The notes below the pieces were generated by a model. It saw nothing but the letters and a program-made list of their open reading frames with translations, was not told where the DNA came from and made no database searches. The translations under genes and the position numbers were made by a program. From Chryseolinea serpens (GTDB lineage: Bacteria; Bacteroidota; Bacteroidia; Cytophagales; Cyclobacteriaceae): 64,000 nucleotides of DNA. Shown here piece after piece: positions 9,518 to 19,070 of this stretch (the stretch's first letter is position 1; each line of letters begins with the position of its first letter). The DNA lies in contig NZ_FQWQ01000002.1 of NCBI RefSeq assembly GCF_900129725.1, positions 186,001 through 250,000 on the forward strand, in the 5' to 3' direction.

Positions 9518-12500
9518 ATGACACGGACTGCTTTGTCATGCTTGTTCGTATGGATCGCTGCGCTAGGGGTATTTCCCTGCCGGGCGCAGCTGCCCGCCTT
9601 CCGGTTTGAAACCCTCAACTCGCGCGACGGATTGCCGAGCAACACCGTGTTGTCGGCGACGCGCGACCGCTCCGGGTTCATGTGGTTTGGCACCCGCTTG
9701 TGTCCCGTGCGCTATGACGGCACGACGTTCAAAAGCTTTTTAACACCCGAAACAAAATTTGTTTCCAACATCGCCAGCGACGACGCCAACACCCTGTGGC
9801 TGGCATCGGACCTCAACGGCGTTTGCCGGATCGACTCGCTGCGAAAAACGATGAAGCCGGTGCCCCACATGCCCGACAAACAGACGGGCGACTTTTTTAT
9901 TGATTCGAAAGGTTTAGGATGGTTCAGCGACCGCCGGGGCGTGAACCGCATCGACCTGAAGACCGGGAAGGTGAAACACTATGATTTTAAACAAACCACC
10001 TTTGTGTGGATCAAAGCGTCGTTCGTGGAAGATGCCGACCATACCCTCTGGGCTATTGGCCGCGACAACGGGCTGTTTCGCTACGACGCGCAAAAAGACA
10101 GCATGGTCTGCGTGTGGGGCGTGGATTGCAAAGACCCCTCGAACCGCGAACAACTGCTGCTGAACACCGCCTATGCCGACCGCGACGGCTTCTTGTGGAT
10201 CGGATCCTATGACCACGGCCTGATCCAATACAACACCCGCACCGGGACCCGCCAGATGTTTGCTACCGGGCAACGCAAGAACGAAGTGCGTTGCGTCGAA
10301 GAAGGAACCGATGAATTCGGGAACCGTGTCCTTTGGATCGGCAACGAACAAACTGTGGGCATCTTCCGGCCCGGGCAAAAGAAATTCTACTTCTTTTCCG
10401 GCATCATGGACGAGCCCTTTGAAGTGAACGACATCTATCGCGACACCCAAAACGACATTGTATGGATCTGCACCTCGCGGGGCATCGTGAAGTATCACCC
10501 GCGCAGCAATCTTTTCCAGGGCCACACGCTCCCCAAAGACCTCGTGCATTGGCCGGTGGATGTGAACGTGATCCTGGCCGACCAGCGCAAAGGATATGAA
10601 AATGTTTTTTATCTCGGCTTGTCGCACACGGGGGTGTTGCGCTGGGACATGGCCTCGGGTACTTATGCGCTGATCGCCTTCCCCCGCGAAGCCACGGCCG
10701 AAACGCGGTGGATGGCGCAACGCGCAGACGGCACGCTCTGGATTGGGACGGACCGCCTCGACTACACACGACCCGGCATCCTGGTATACCATCTCGAAAA
10801 AGAAAAATTTGTTACGCCGCCGCTCAGCGTGCTGGCCAACACCTATTTCTCCGTGCCGTTCTTTATGTACGGCTTCTTCGATCCGCACGACCATCTCTGG
10901 CTGGGCAACTCCGACGAGGGCCTTCACATCCTGGATGAAAAGACTCAAAAAGATGTGACACCGTGGAGCGACGCCACCCAGCGCGACCTTTTGAAAAACA
11001 ACAACCTGCTCATGAGCATCGTCAGCAACCCGCAGGGAAAAATATGGCTGGGCACGTATGGAGGTTTGTTTCAAACCACCGAAAATTCAAATCAGTTTGC
11101 CGCGCTGGACGCGAATGTATTGCCGGATTCTATTCCCGATCACGCCGTGAATTCCATCCTGGAAGACCGTGCGGGTAACCTGTGGGTGGCGCGCTGGGGC
11201 AGCCTCACGCAACTGGATGCCGCGGGCAAGATCGCCGCGATCTACACCACCGCCAACGGCTTTTACGATCGCGAAAACCGGGGCCTGGCCGAAGACCGGT
11301 CCGGGCACATCTGGATGGGCAACTACGAAGGACTGTACTGCATCTTCCCCGCGTTGAAACGCACCTTGCGGTTCACGGTGAACGATGGCCTGTTCAGCAA
11401 CAACAGCGCCGGGCGGCTGTTTACCAGCGCGGACAAAAATCTGCTCTTTGTCGGCCAGACCAATGGATTCAACTTCCTCGACGTGCGCCAGCTGCTGGAG
11501 CCCATCCACCCGCCGCCGCTGGCGATCAGCAGTTTCAAGATCCATGAAAAAGAGCAGTACATTAATTTTAGCGCGCCCATCACGCTGGCCCGCGAGGACA
11601 ATTCTTTTACTGTCGACTTTGTGGCGCTCAACTTTCGCAAGCAACACGACAACCAATACGCTTATTCCCTCGAGGGATTTGAAAAGGAATGGAACTACAC
11701 CAATGCCAACCACCAGGCGTATTACACCAACCTGAACCCGGGAAGCTACACCCTTCACCTCAAGGCAGGCGACGCGTTTGGCAACTGGAGTCCGCACGAG
11801 GTGAAGCTTCAGCTCACGGTGTTGCCGGCATTTTATGAAACGTGGTGGTTCCGGACGCTGGTGGTGCTGACCATTGCCGCCATCTTGTATGCCTTGTATC
11901 GCTATCGCATCAACCAGTTGCTGCGCCTGCAATACATCCGCAACCGGATCTCGGCCGACCTGCACGACGAGCTCGGTTCGTCGCTGAGCAGCATCAGCAT
12001 CATGGGCGCGCTGGCCCAGAACAAACTGGGTGGCGAGCATCCTTCCAAACCCTTCCTGGAGCGCATGGTGGACGAGGTGCAACACATCAGCGGTTCGCTG
12101 GACGACATTGTGTGGAACATCAGCCCCAAGAACGATGCGCTGGCCAGCCTCATCGCCCGCATGACGCGCTACTCGTCCGAACTCTTTGAGGCCAAGCAGA
12201 TCAACTACCAATTCACCATCCCTGAATATATTGAACAGCTCAGCCTGACCATGGAGCAGCGGCGCAACGTTTATCTCGTGTTCAAGGAGTCGGTGAACAA
12301 CCTGGTGAAATATTCGCAGTGCACCCATGCCACGGTTTCGATCTCGATCGAACACAAAACCCTGTTGCTCGCCATCGAGGACAACGGCCAGGGTTTCGAC
12401 CCCAAGGCGCGCCCCGACCGGAACGGCATCTACAACCTCCAGGAACGGGCCGCCGAGTTGCGGGGAACCATCGAGATCCATTCGGAACCCGGGAAAGGCA

Positions 12501-12571
12501 CGCGCATCGTATTGCGCTTCCCCCTGAAACAGCATGACCCAAAAGGGGTATTGAAAATGAACGGCCAGTAG
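9518..12571 (+). CDS. Membrane sensor histidine kinase with Reg_prop propeller and HisKA_3 core
   Basis: The 1017-residue protein has a Sec signal (1-24), then about 600 residues of beta-propeller repeats of the two-component regulator type (recurring Leu-Trp-Ile/Leu-Gly motifs), a Y_Y_Y domain (about 690-760), one membrane helix (about 775-793) and a cytoplasmic kinase. The phosphoacceptor is His816 in DLHDELGSSL, the HisKA_3 (NarX-like) H-box. A HATPase follows, with the Gly-Ile-Tyr-Asn-Leu-Gln-Glu-Arg motif and a C-terminal Gly-Lys-Gly-Thr box. It should sense a periplasmic ligand and phosphorylate the LuxR-type regulator encoded 13 bp downstream. Start ATG 9518 is chosen because the signal peptide follows at once. 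The ligand is unknown; the neighbouring exported genes are possible targets. Confidence 0.92.
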   Translation: MTRTALSCLFVWIAALGVFPCRAQLPAFRFETLNSRDGLPSNTVLSATRDRSGFMWFGTRLCPVRYDGTTFKSFLTPETKFVSNIASDDANTLWLASDLNGVCRIDSLRKTMKPVPHMPDKQTGDFFIDSKGLGWFSDRRGVNRIDLKTGKVKHYDFKQTTFVWIKASFVEDADHTLWAIGRDNGLFRYDAQKDSMVCVWGVDCKDPSNREQLLLNTAYADRDGFLWIGSYDHGLIQYNTRTGTRQMFATGQRKNEVRCVEEGTDEFGNRVLWIGNEQTVGIFRPGQKKFYFFSGIMDEPFEVNDIYRDTQNDIVWICTSRGIVKYHPRSNLFQGHTLPKDLVHWPVDVNVILADQRKGYENVFYLGLSHTGVLRWDMASGTYALIAFPREATAETRWMAQRADGTLWIGTDRLDYTRPGILVYHLEKEKFVTPPLSVLANTYFSVPFFMYGFFDPHDHLWLGNSDEGLHILDEKTQKDVTPWSDATQRDLLKNNNLLMSIVSNPQGKIWLGTYGGLFQTTENSNQFAALDANVLPDSIPDHAVNSILEDRAGNLWVARWGSLTQLDAAGKIAAIYTTANGFYDRENRGLAEDRSGHIWMGNYEGLYCIFPALKRTLRFTVNDGLFSNNSAGRLFTSADKNLLFVGQTNGFNFLDVRQLLEPIHPPPLAISSFKIHEKEQYINFSAPITLAREDNSFTVDFVALNFRKQHDNQYAYSLEGFEKEWNYTNANHQAYYTNLNPGSYTLHLKAGDAFGNWSPHEVKLQLTVLPAFYETWWFRTLVVLTIAAILYALYRYRINQLLRLQYIRNRISADLHDELGSSLSSISIMGALAQNKLGGEHPSKPFLERMVDEVQHISGSLDDIVWNISPKNDALASLIARMTRYSSELFEAKQINYQFTIPEYIEQLSLTMEQRRNVYLVFKESVNNLVKYSQCTHATVSISIEHKTLLLAIEDNGQGFDPKARPDRNGIYNLQERAAELRGTIEIHSEPGKGTRIVLRFPLKQHDPKGVLKMNGQ

Positions 12572-12584
12572 CTTCCTTTGTATT

Positions 12585-13214
12585 ATGATAGCGGTATCGA
12601 TCTATGAGGACAACGAAAAACTCAGGGACGTCCTGGAGATGCTCATCAGCACCACCGACGGTTTCAAGGTGTTGGGGACCTATGGCGATTGTCAAAATGT
12701 TCGCGCCGAAATAAAGGCCGAGCGCCCCGATGTGGTCATCATGGATATCGACATGCCCGGGTGCAGCGGCATCGAAGGTGTGAAGCTGATCAAAGAGATC
12801 GATGTCACCGTGAAGGTGATCATGCACACCGTCTTTGACGACGACGACAAACTCTTCGCCTGCCTCAGCAACGGCGCCGATGGCTACCTGTTGAAGCGCG
12901 ACACCTATGTTCAACTCATGTTCGCCATCCGCGATGTCATGGAAGGTGGCGCACCCATGTCGCCGGGCATTGCACGAAAGGTGCTGACGGTGTTTCATAA
13001 ACCAAAAGAAACCGGCGAACAATATCACATCACACCCCGCGAGCAACAAGTGCTTCAACTTTTGTCGCGTGGGTTTTCGTATCGCATGATCGGGCTGGAG
13101 TTTTCCATTTCGCCCGAGACGGTGAAACGCCATTTAAAAAATATCTATCAGAAGTTGCATGTTCAGTGCGGGCCGGAGGCAGTGGCGAAAGCGATACGGG
13201 AGAAGATCATCTAG
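12585..13214 (+). CDS. NarL/LuxR-family response regulator
   Basis: The 209-residue protein has an N-terminal receiver domain with acidic pair Glu8-Asp9, phosphoacceptor Asp54 in VIMDIDMPG, a conserved Thr in IMHTVF and the Lys of YLLKRD. A C-terminal LuxR-type helix-turn-helix follows (about 145-205), with TPREQQVLQLLSRG and the recognition helix SPETVKRHLKNIYQKL. It is the cognate regulator of the HisKA_3 kinase 13 bp upstream, the usual partnership for that kinase class. Targets are not visible here; adjacent exported genes are plausible. The next feature downstream is a palindromic repeat region, not a gene. Confidence 0.95.
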   Translation: MIAVSIYEDNEKLRDVLEMLISTTDGFKVLGTYGDCQNVRAEIKAERPDVVIMDIDMPGCSGIEGVKLIKEIDVTVKVIMHTVFDDDDKLFACLSNGADGYLLKRDTYVQLMFAIRDVMEGGAPMSPGIARKVLTVFHKPKETGEQYHITPREQQVLQLLSRGFSYRMIGLEFSISPETVKRHLKNIYQKLHVQCGPEAVAKAIREKII

Positions 13215-13311
13215 TGTTTTTGAGCTGCGCTGATCGTGTGCTATCGCGGCGGGTTGATGGGTCGTGCGAGAGAGGTCAGGGCTAAAGCCCGTCTGAATGA
13301 GGGGTCTTTAT

Positions 13312-13454
13312 CCCTGGCCTAAAGGCCAGGGTTATTCAGTTCCGAACCGTTCTTCTAATACTTAACGTGTACATAGGTGTACTTGGGAAACGATTGAACC
13401 CTTCAGCTTAAATGCTAACTCACAAAAAGAATAACCCTGGCCTTTAGGCCAGGG
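13312..13454. repeat. Pair of inverted palindromic REP-like elements
   Basis: A 26-bp sequence at 13312-13337 recurs as a perfect reverse complement at 13429-13454. Each copy contains a near-palindromic 20-bp core, CCCTGGCCTAAAGGCCAGGG on the + strand at 13312-13331. A third small palindrome, GGGCTAAAGCCC, lies at 13279-13290. The arrangement (two hairpin-forming units in opposite orientation about 100 bp apart, between convergent genes) is that of REP doublets mobilised by RAYT transposases. It may also act as a bidirectional transcription end. The rest of the 395-bp gap, 13215-13609, holds no credible ORF; its last part is the terminator described separately. Confidence 0.75.
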
Positions 13455-13547
13455 TTAAAGGTAACTCCTCGCCGTGGGATTTAGCGCTGACCACACACAA
13501 GGCTATGTCGCGTCAAAGGCCGGCTAGGTGAGACTAGGTCGCGCCAC

Positions 13548-13580
13548 AAAAAACAGAGACTGCCCTTCCGGGACAGCCTC
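13548..13580 (-). terminator. Probable intrinsic terminator of the polysaccharide utilization operon
   Basis: Read on the minus strand, a hairpin (GAG-x-CTG-x-CCC with tetraloop GGAA and the matching arm, 13556-13580) is followed by a T-rich run (A6 on the + strand at 13548-13553). It starts 30 bp after the stop codon of the GH5 gene, the last gene of the operon. The stem has one mismatch and one bulge. Confidence 0.55.
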
Positions 13581-13609
13581 GTTATCTTGAATCAAGTTTT
13601 CCAGCGTCG

Positions 13610-15319
13610 TCAATTCGCTCCCGACACAATCGCATCCACCGCATCGCTGTGCGCGATCTGTCCGGTAGATCGATCGAACAAGCCCGTACTATTATCGCCT
13701 GTACCGCCGGCGTCCCAGTAGAAGGGCACCATGCCGTTGGCCTTGGCGGTCTTCGTCACATAGTTGAGATAGTGGTTGCGGGCTTTGATGTGGTCGGCCA
13801 ATCCGTTGGGAAGACCCGAGCGTAAAATGGCAGCATACTCGCCGAGGATGACGGGGATGCCGTTGTTGACAAATTTGGTTTTCACAATACCAAAGGCCTC
13901 GTCTACCCAGGCTTCTTGTCCCCAGGTCGACGTGTTGGCGTTGCCGGCATAGTCGGCGCCCCACAGATATTTTGAACTGCTGGCATCGAGTGCAAAATCA
14001 TAGGGATCGTAGAAATGCACTTCGGCCATCAAGCGGTTGCTTGTGCCCGCAGCATCCGTGGGCATCGTCATGTAGTCTCTGGCAAACGTGATGTTTGTGT
14101 TATAGGCCTGCACGACCAGGTTGCGCCACGCATTTTTTCCGCCTGTCGAACGCACGGCATCGACGAACGTCTGATTGAAAGATTGTTGTACGGTGATGTT
14201 CTCCGTCGTGGGTGTGCTATAGTTGGCATGCACCTCGTTGGTTCCCGCGAAAAGCAAATGTTCGTCGTAGTCACGGAAGTACACCGAGATCTGTTCCCAC
14301 AATGCTTTTTGCTTTTTGTTCACTTCCGTTTGATTGGCGTACAGCGGATGTTCTTCCAGCCAGCCGCCATCCCAGTGGATGTTGATGATCACGTACATGT
14401 CGTTGTCGACACAATAGTCGATCACCTCTTTCACGCGGGCCAGCCAGGCATCTTTGATGCGATAGGTGGTGACATCCTCGATGTAGCCACTCCAGGCGCA
14501 GGGAAGGCGCACGGCATTGAACCCCGCCGCTTTCACACCGTCGATCAGCGTCTTCGTGGTTTTGGGATTTCCCCACATCGTTTCGCTTGCCGTGTATACG
14601 CCATTGGTCACGCCGGTGCATTCCAGGGTATTGCCAAGGTTCCACCCCACTTTCATTTTTTGTGCGAGTGTCATGGCGTCACTGGCCATGCCGGCGTTGT
14701 CGGCGTCGATCGTCAAGGGCTGTCCGGCTTGTGTGACGGTGACCACTTGTGTCAGGCTATTGAGAGAAAACGTGACCGTAGCCACGCGACTGAGCAGCGC
14801 TGCGTTGGCCGCCACGTCAAACTTTGGATTTTCCAGTGTGCTGCCCGCCGCCGTGGTGATCCAATCTTCATCGATGGCGATCGCATACGTGCCCGAGCTC
14901 TGAACGGGAATGGTAATTTGCTGACCACCGACCGCCACGGACACTTCCTGCTGGGTCACGGTGAGCAAGCCCGCTGCATTCTGTGTGATGGTGATCTGTT
15001 TCGACAGTCCACCTGCCGTTACCGTGATGGCAGCGCTTCGCTCCGACGCGGTTTCATTTTTTGCGGCGGTGGCATCAATTTTAATCGTACCGGCCTGCCC
15101 GCTGGTGGGCGTGACTGTGCACCATGCCGCAGCGCTGGAGAGCGTCCAGTCGGTGTTGGCCTTGATGTGAAACGATTTCGTTTCGCCGTCTTTGGAAAGC
15201 TCCAACTGGTCGGTGGAGATCACCAGTTCGGCAGCAGGGTCAGGATCGCTGGATGCACAAGACAACACCAGTGCCAGCAGGCACACCATAAACATCCAGG
15301 CAGCGTGAATCTTTTTCAT
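13610..15319 (-). CDS. Secreted BACON-GH5 endo-beta-glucanase lipoprotein
   Basis: The 569-residue protein begins with a lipoprotein signal (lipobox Leu-Val-Leu-Ser-Cys, about residue 21). Two BACON-like domains follow (about 32-118 and 119-200; TDW and ITITQNA motifs), then a GH5 catalytic domain (about 215-565). MKVGWNLGNTLE and ETMWGNPKT are typical of subfamily GH5_4. NIHWDGGW, the acid/base Glu362 in AGTNEVH and the nucleophile Glu494 in VILGEYAA complete the active site. GH5_4 enzymes cut beta-1,4-glucan backbones, often xyloglucan. It is probably surface-anchored and makes the first cut for the SusCD importer. BACON-GH5_4 is the architecture of the Bacteroides ovatus xyloglucanase BoGH5A (known), which supports a xyloglucan role (inferred). 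Confidence 0.92.
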   Translation of the reverse strand: MKKIHAAWMFMVCLLALVLSCASSDPDPAAELVISTDQLELSKDGETKSFHIKANTDWTLSSAAAWCTVTPTSGQAGTIKIDATAAKNETASERSAAITVTAGGLSKQITITQNAAGLLTVTQQEVSVAVGGQQITIPVQSSGTYAIAIDEDWITTAAGSTLENPKFDVAANAALLSRVATVTFSLNSLTQVVTVTQAGQPLTIDADNAGMASDAMTLAQKMKVGWNLGNTLECTGVTNGVYTASETMWGNPKTTKTLIDGVKAAGFNAVRLPCAWSGYIEDVTTYRIKDAWLARVKEVIDYCVDNDMYVIINIHWDGGWLEEHPLYANQTEVNKKQKALWEQISVYFRDYDEHLLFAGTNEVHANYSTPTTENITVQQSFNQTFVDAVRSTGGKNAWRNLVVQAYNTNITFARDYMTMPTDAAGTSNRLMAEVHFYDPYDFALDASSSKYLWGADYAGNANTSTWGQEAWVDEAFGIVKTKFVNNGIPVILGEYAAILRSGLPNGLADHIKARNHYLNYVTKTAKANGMVPFYWDAGGTGDNSTGLFDRSTGQIAHSDAVDAIVSGAN

Positions 15320-15380
15320 AGTCAGTAAATAAAAGCAGGGAGCAGTTTTACACTCCTCCCTGCGAATGAAATTTAAATTT

Positions 15381-17432
15381 TTAAGGCACTACCACGTAGT
15401 GAAATCCCAGCACTTCATCTTTCGCATCACCCGCCGCGGTAGAGTTGGAGATCACCCCCAGCCAAAGTCCGTTCGTATCGATGGTGGCCAGCGAAGAGCC
15501 GCCGTGCGAAACAAAATACCAGTCGTTTGCATTCCCGGTCAATGCCTTGGGATCGGTGGTGTTCAACCAACTGGCTGCGGTGCCCGCATAATCGACGAGC
15601 GGGATGCTGATATTGAGGATCTTATTGGTCGGGTCGATCGTTACGTCGCCCGTGGCCGTGTAGGCCGATCCATTTTTGGTTTGGGCCAGGTCTACTTTCA
15701 GATTGCTGCCCTCCAGCCGGAATTTCAAGGTAGCGCTTTCGGCTACAGCCCTCACGTTGGCGTCCCACACCCAGGTGTTGGACGTGTAGTCATTTCCAAA
15801 CGTGCTGGCCGAGGTCCAACCGCCGGTGAAATCGGGCGGGAAGTTCATCCAGTCTACGAACCAGTTCACGTCCGGCTTGAAGGTTTTGCCGGCCAGCGCA
15901 TTTTTCCAGGCTGCTGCCGGATCGGCCGCCGCAGCGCCTCCCGGTTCGAAGCAATACACCATGTACTCATCCTTGTCGGCCGAGCGTTGACCGAGCCACA
16001 AGGCGGTGATGGTGCCGAAAGCATCCTGTTCGGCTTTGATGATGCGCAGTTGGTTGCTGGCCGTGGTGGCCAGCGATACCCATCCCGATACGGCAAACGA
16101 TATGGCTTTGTCGAACGTGATGTTATTCTTGTCGTCAACCGAATATGTACCGGAGATCGGCTTGCCTGCTCCGTCGGTGAATGTGTATGATCCGGTGGTG
16201 GCGCCGGTCTTGTCCAGCGTCATCGAAATGTTCGAGATGAGCGAGGCGTCGTACGGCGCCCAACCGGTGGCCGTGTAGTCGGCCGGCTTGGTCCAGCTGT
16301 TCAAAAAGTTTCCGCCCAACCCAGTCCAATTGTAAGGCGTGTTCAGCGACATGGTCCATTTTTTCTTCGTGGAGGTCGATGTCGTGAGGTCGGTATTGGC
16401 TTCGCCATCGTAGGGAGGCTCGGGCTCTACCACTTCACCCGGCACCCAATTGTCGCGGTAATCTTTCGAGATGTAGTTGTATACCACCATGGCCGCATCG
16501 TCGGCGTTGGGAACAACACCCAACTGCATGAAATTATCACTCAGATATAAAATCCTGACGTTGGCCCAATCCACGTTGTCGCCGTCGCGGTTGGAATCGT
16601 GCAAGGGACGGGCATCGGTAAACTTGATCATTTTGTTCTCGGTGTCGAGCAGGTAAGAACCGTTGTGCAGGCCAAGACCATACGCTGCCTGATCGACATC
16701 TACGCCGGCACCATCTTTCAAATTGAATGTCATCGTACCGAAATCGGCCGCGGCCGTCATCCACTGGTTGCCTTTCCAATCGGCGGTCCAGTACCAAGCC
16801 TGTACGCCGGGCTTGGGTGCGCCCGATGCCTTGTCGCCTTCGCGATCCACTGTGGGCAATATCGCTTTGGTCCAATCCCACGTAGCGGCATCGAGATAGT
16901 TGTCGCCACCGGCGGTGTGCAAGCCATCCCAGGTGTACCAGCTTCGGAAGAAATACATGGGTCCTAAAAATTTACGGGAGAGGCCATCCTTGTCCAGGTC
17001 GAGGTACCAGGTCTTTTCCTTTCCGGCACCACCCGAGATCATGGTCCACATGGGGTCGCTGATAAAAGGCGCATACATACTGTTTACGGTGAACGTCGCG
17101 GGGTCGCCGTAGATGGCTCCTCCACGGGTTTGCACGCCAAACTTCACGGTATACGTTCCGGCAAACGGGATCTTCAACGTTACTTTGTTGGCCTGGCTTC
17201 TGCCTTGCGGGTGATCCCACAACGGCGTGTAGCGGCTGTCCATCAAACTGGTCAGGTATACAATGTTGGGGTTCGCGGCATCGTGCTCGATCTTGAAGGC
17301 AATGCCTTCCACCAGGTCGGTCGATGCCACATCCACGTTCCCCATCTTGTATTCATCCGGGGAGCAGGCATAGGCCAGCAACCCGAGAAAGCATAGGGTA
17401 AATATTTTGATAAGCTTGTTCATAAATTTCAT
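15381..17432 (-). CDS. Surface glycan-binding lipoprotein (SusE-like position)
   Basis: The 683-residue product has a lipobox (Leu-Ala-Tyr-Ala-Cys) near residue 23 and a first Ig/PKD-like domain (about 40-115; TYTVKFGVQTRGG) as in many SusE-like proteins. The following segments are rich in Trp and Tyr (SWYTWDGLH, WYWTADWKGNQW, WVWDANVRAV), suited to binding glycan chains. No catalytic residues are recognised. It lies directly downstream of susD (9 bp) and 61 bp upstream of the GH5 gene, the usual place of the second surface glycan-binding protein of a PUL. ATG 17432 gives MKFMNK; ATG 17423 is equally good for the signal. Substrate specificity cannot be read from sequence. Confidence 0.85.
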   Translation of the reverse strand: MKFMNKLIKIFTLCFLGLLAYACSPDEYKMGNVDVASTDLVEGIAFKIEHDAANPNIVYLTSLMDSRYTPLWDHPQGRSQANKVTLKIPFAGTYTVKFGVQTRGGAIYGDPATFTVNSMYAPFISDPMWTMISGGAGKEKTWYLDLDKDGLSRKFLGPMYFFRSWYTWDGLHTAGGDNYLDAATWDWTKAILPTVDREGDKASGAPKPGVQAWYWTADWKGNQWMTAAADFGTMTFNLKDGAGVDVDQAAYGLGLHNGSYLLDTENKMIKFTDARPLHDSNRDGDNVDWANVRILYLSDNFMQLGVVPNADDAAMVVYNYISKDYRDNWVPGEVVEPEPPYDGEANTDLTTSTSTKKKWTMSLNTPYNWTGLGGNFLNSWTKPADYTATGWAPYDASLISNISMTLDKTGATTGSYTFTDGAGKPISGTYSVDDKNNITFDKAISFAVSGWVSLATTASNQLRIIKAEQDAFGTITALWLGQRSADKDEYMVYCFEPGGAAAADPAAAWKNALAGKTFKPDVNWFVDWMNFPPDFTGGWTSASTFGNDYTSNTWVWDANVRAVAESATLKFRLEGSNLKVDLAQTKNGSAYTATGDVTIDPTNKILNISIPLVDYAGTAASWLNTTDPKALTGNANDWYFVSHGGSSLATIDTNGLWLGVISNSTAAGDAKDEVLGFHYVVVP

Positions 17433-17441
17433 CGTTAATCG

Positions 17442-19049
17442 TTAATTCCAACCGTTGTTTTGAACTAACACGCCATTCGACAAGGTGATCTGCGTTGTGG
17501 GGATCTGCATGAAGCCACGCGTCTTCGTGATGTCGGCTTCCTTGATCACAACCTGGTCGGCCACACCGGCGCTCAGCACGTCTTGTGTTTCGGCGAGGGT
17601 AGACGCTGCGGTGCTCAGTCCCTGGCGCAGCAGGTCCCAATAGCGGAGGCCTTCGAAGGCAAACTCCAGTCTTCTTTCTTCCAGGATGTTGGCTTGAGTG
17701 ACGGCACGGCTCGACAAACCTGCGCGGGTGCGCACGGCGTCATAATACGTTTGCGCATTGGGTGAACCCATTTCGGCGGCCATCAACAACACGTCGGCAT
17801 AGCGGATCACGACAAAATCCTGGTCTTGCGAGATCTGGAAGTCGTTGGAACCGCCCGTATTGGAGCTGCCATCGGGCAAAGCGGTCGGTGTATATTTCTT
17901 GTTGGAATAGCCGGTGTACTCGCGCTGTCCTTTCACGTCAAAGCCGGTGATGCTTTCGCCGGCGATGTCGATGATGGAGGCCGACTTCCGTTTGTCGTCG
18001 CTGTCGAATGCCGCCACCAGTTTCGGTTCGACCGTGCAGGCGCCCCAACCTTTGCCATAGGGCGACCAGTTGGTATTGCGCATACCCATCATCACCAACC
18101 AACGGTTGCCATCCACGTTGCCATTGTAGTCTTGCGTGTTGTTGAACTTCTGCGCAAAGACGGTTTCCTTGTTGCCTTCACCGGCATAACCGGAGCGATC
18201 CAATGTATTGTTCGCCGCAGGCACATAGCTCGATGCCGGCCACAGGGCCTTGTACTCGGTGAGCAATCCAAATTCGTTGCTGGCGACCACATCTTCAAGA
18301 CCGGCCAATACTTCGGCCTTGGTCACTCCGAGATCATCAACACCATAGTAGCCCGTGTAGAACAGGTATACCCGCGCGAGCAATGCCTTGGCGGCATACG
18401 AAGTTACGCGGCCGTCGTTCTGTGCGGCGTTTGCCTTGGGATAGGCATCGGCCGGTATGTTGGCGGCGGCAAACTTCAGGTCTTCGGCGATCTGTTTGTA
18501 GATCTCGGCAGGCGATGCCTGGGGCACGTTGTCGGTGGTGGGCGCGGTGAGCAACGGCACTTTCTCAAAAAGACGCACGAGGTCGAAGTACATCAGTGCG
18601 CGGAGAAAACGCGTCTCGCCTTCGATGCGGACACGGGCTTCCGGTTTGGATTCGAAATTCACACCGTCCAGTTTGGACAGCAACTTGTTGCAACGAAAGA
18701 TGCCGGCATAGTAGTCGCTCCATGTGCCGTTGAACAAATTGTTGTCGGCCGGTGACTGTGAAGGATCGAAACGATCCAACGCCTGGTAGCCCCGCCCGTC
18801 GGTGCTGCCCGTGCCACCATAGGTGTTGTCGGAAAGCACTTCGGAGGTGACATAGAAGGCCAGGTTACCGTTCGATGACGTGCGCTGATAGCCGTCGTAG
18901 CAACCGACCAATGCCATTTCGGCGTCGGCCACCGTGCGGTAGAAGTTGCTTTCCAGCACGTCGGTCATCGGGTCCACGTTCAGGTAATCTTCAGAGCAAG
19001 AGAAGAGCAGCAGGCCCAATCCCAATGCCATGGTATATATCTTTTTCAT
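17442..19049 (-). CDS. SusD/RagB-family nutrient-binding outer membrane lipoprotein
   Basis: The 535-residue protein has a lipobox ending in Leu-Phe-Ser-Cys (Cys18) followed by SEDYLNVDP, the standard SusD start. Further family marks are FYRTVADAEMALVGCYDGYQ, the tetratricopeptide-like RALMYFDLVRLFEKVPL segment, and the C-terminal ERRLEFAFEGLRYWDLLRQG motif. SusD sits on the outside of the outer membrane as the lid of the SusC channel and captures oligosaccharides. The gene lies 21 bp downstream of susC and 9 bp upstream of the next lipoprotein gene, in a clear operon. Length is normal for the family. Confidence 0.96.
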   Translation of the reverse strand: MKKIYTMALGLGLLLFSCSEDYLNVDPMTDVLESNFYRTVADAEMALVGCYDGYQRTSSNGNLAFYVTSEVLSDNTYGGTGSTDGRGYQALDRFDPSQSPADNNLFNGTWSDYYAGIFRCNKLLSKLDGVNFESKPEARVRIEGETRFLRALMYFDLVRLFEKVPLLTAPTTDNVPQASPAEIYKQIAEDLKFAAANIPADAYPKANAAQNDGRVTSYAAKALLARVYLFYTGYYGVDDLGVTKAEVLAGLEDVVASNEFGLLTEYKALWPASSYVPAANNTLDRSGYAGEGNKETVFAQKFNNTQDYNGNVDGNRWLVMMGMRNTNWSPYGKGWGACTVEPKLVAAFDSDDKRKSASIIDIAGESITGFDVKGQREYTGYSNKKYTPTALPDGSSNTGGSNDFQISQDQDFVVIRYADVLLMAAEMGSPNAQTYYDAVRTRAGLSSRAVTQANILEERRLEFAFEGLRYWDLLRQGLSTAASTLAETQDVLSAGVADQVVIKEADITKTRGFMQIPTTQITLSNGVLVQNNGWN

Positions 19050-19070
19050 GAGTTTGTCTTCTGTTAAAGG

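Noticed and set aside
11087-12535. A 482-codon open frame on the minus strand
   Set aside because: Antisense to the HisKA_3 kinase; same reasoning.
14015-15328. A 437-codon open frame on the plus strand
   Set aside because: Antisense to the GH5 gene, whose catalytic residues are all visible on the other strand.
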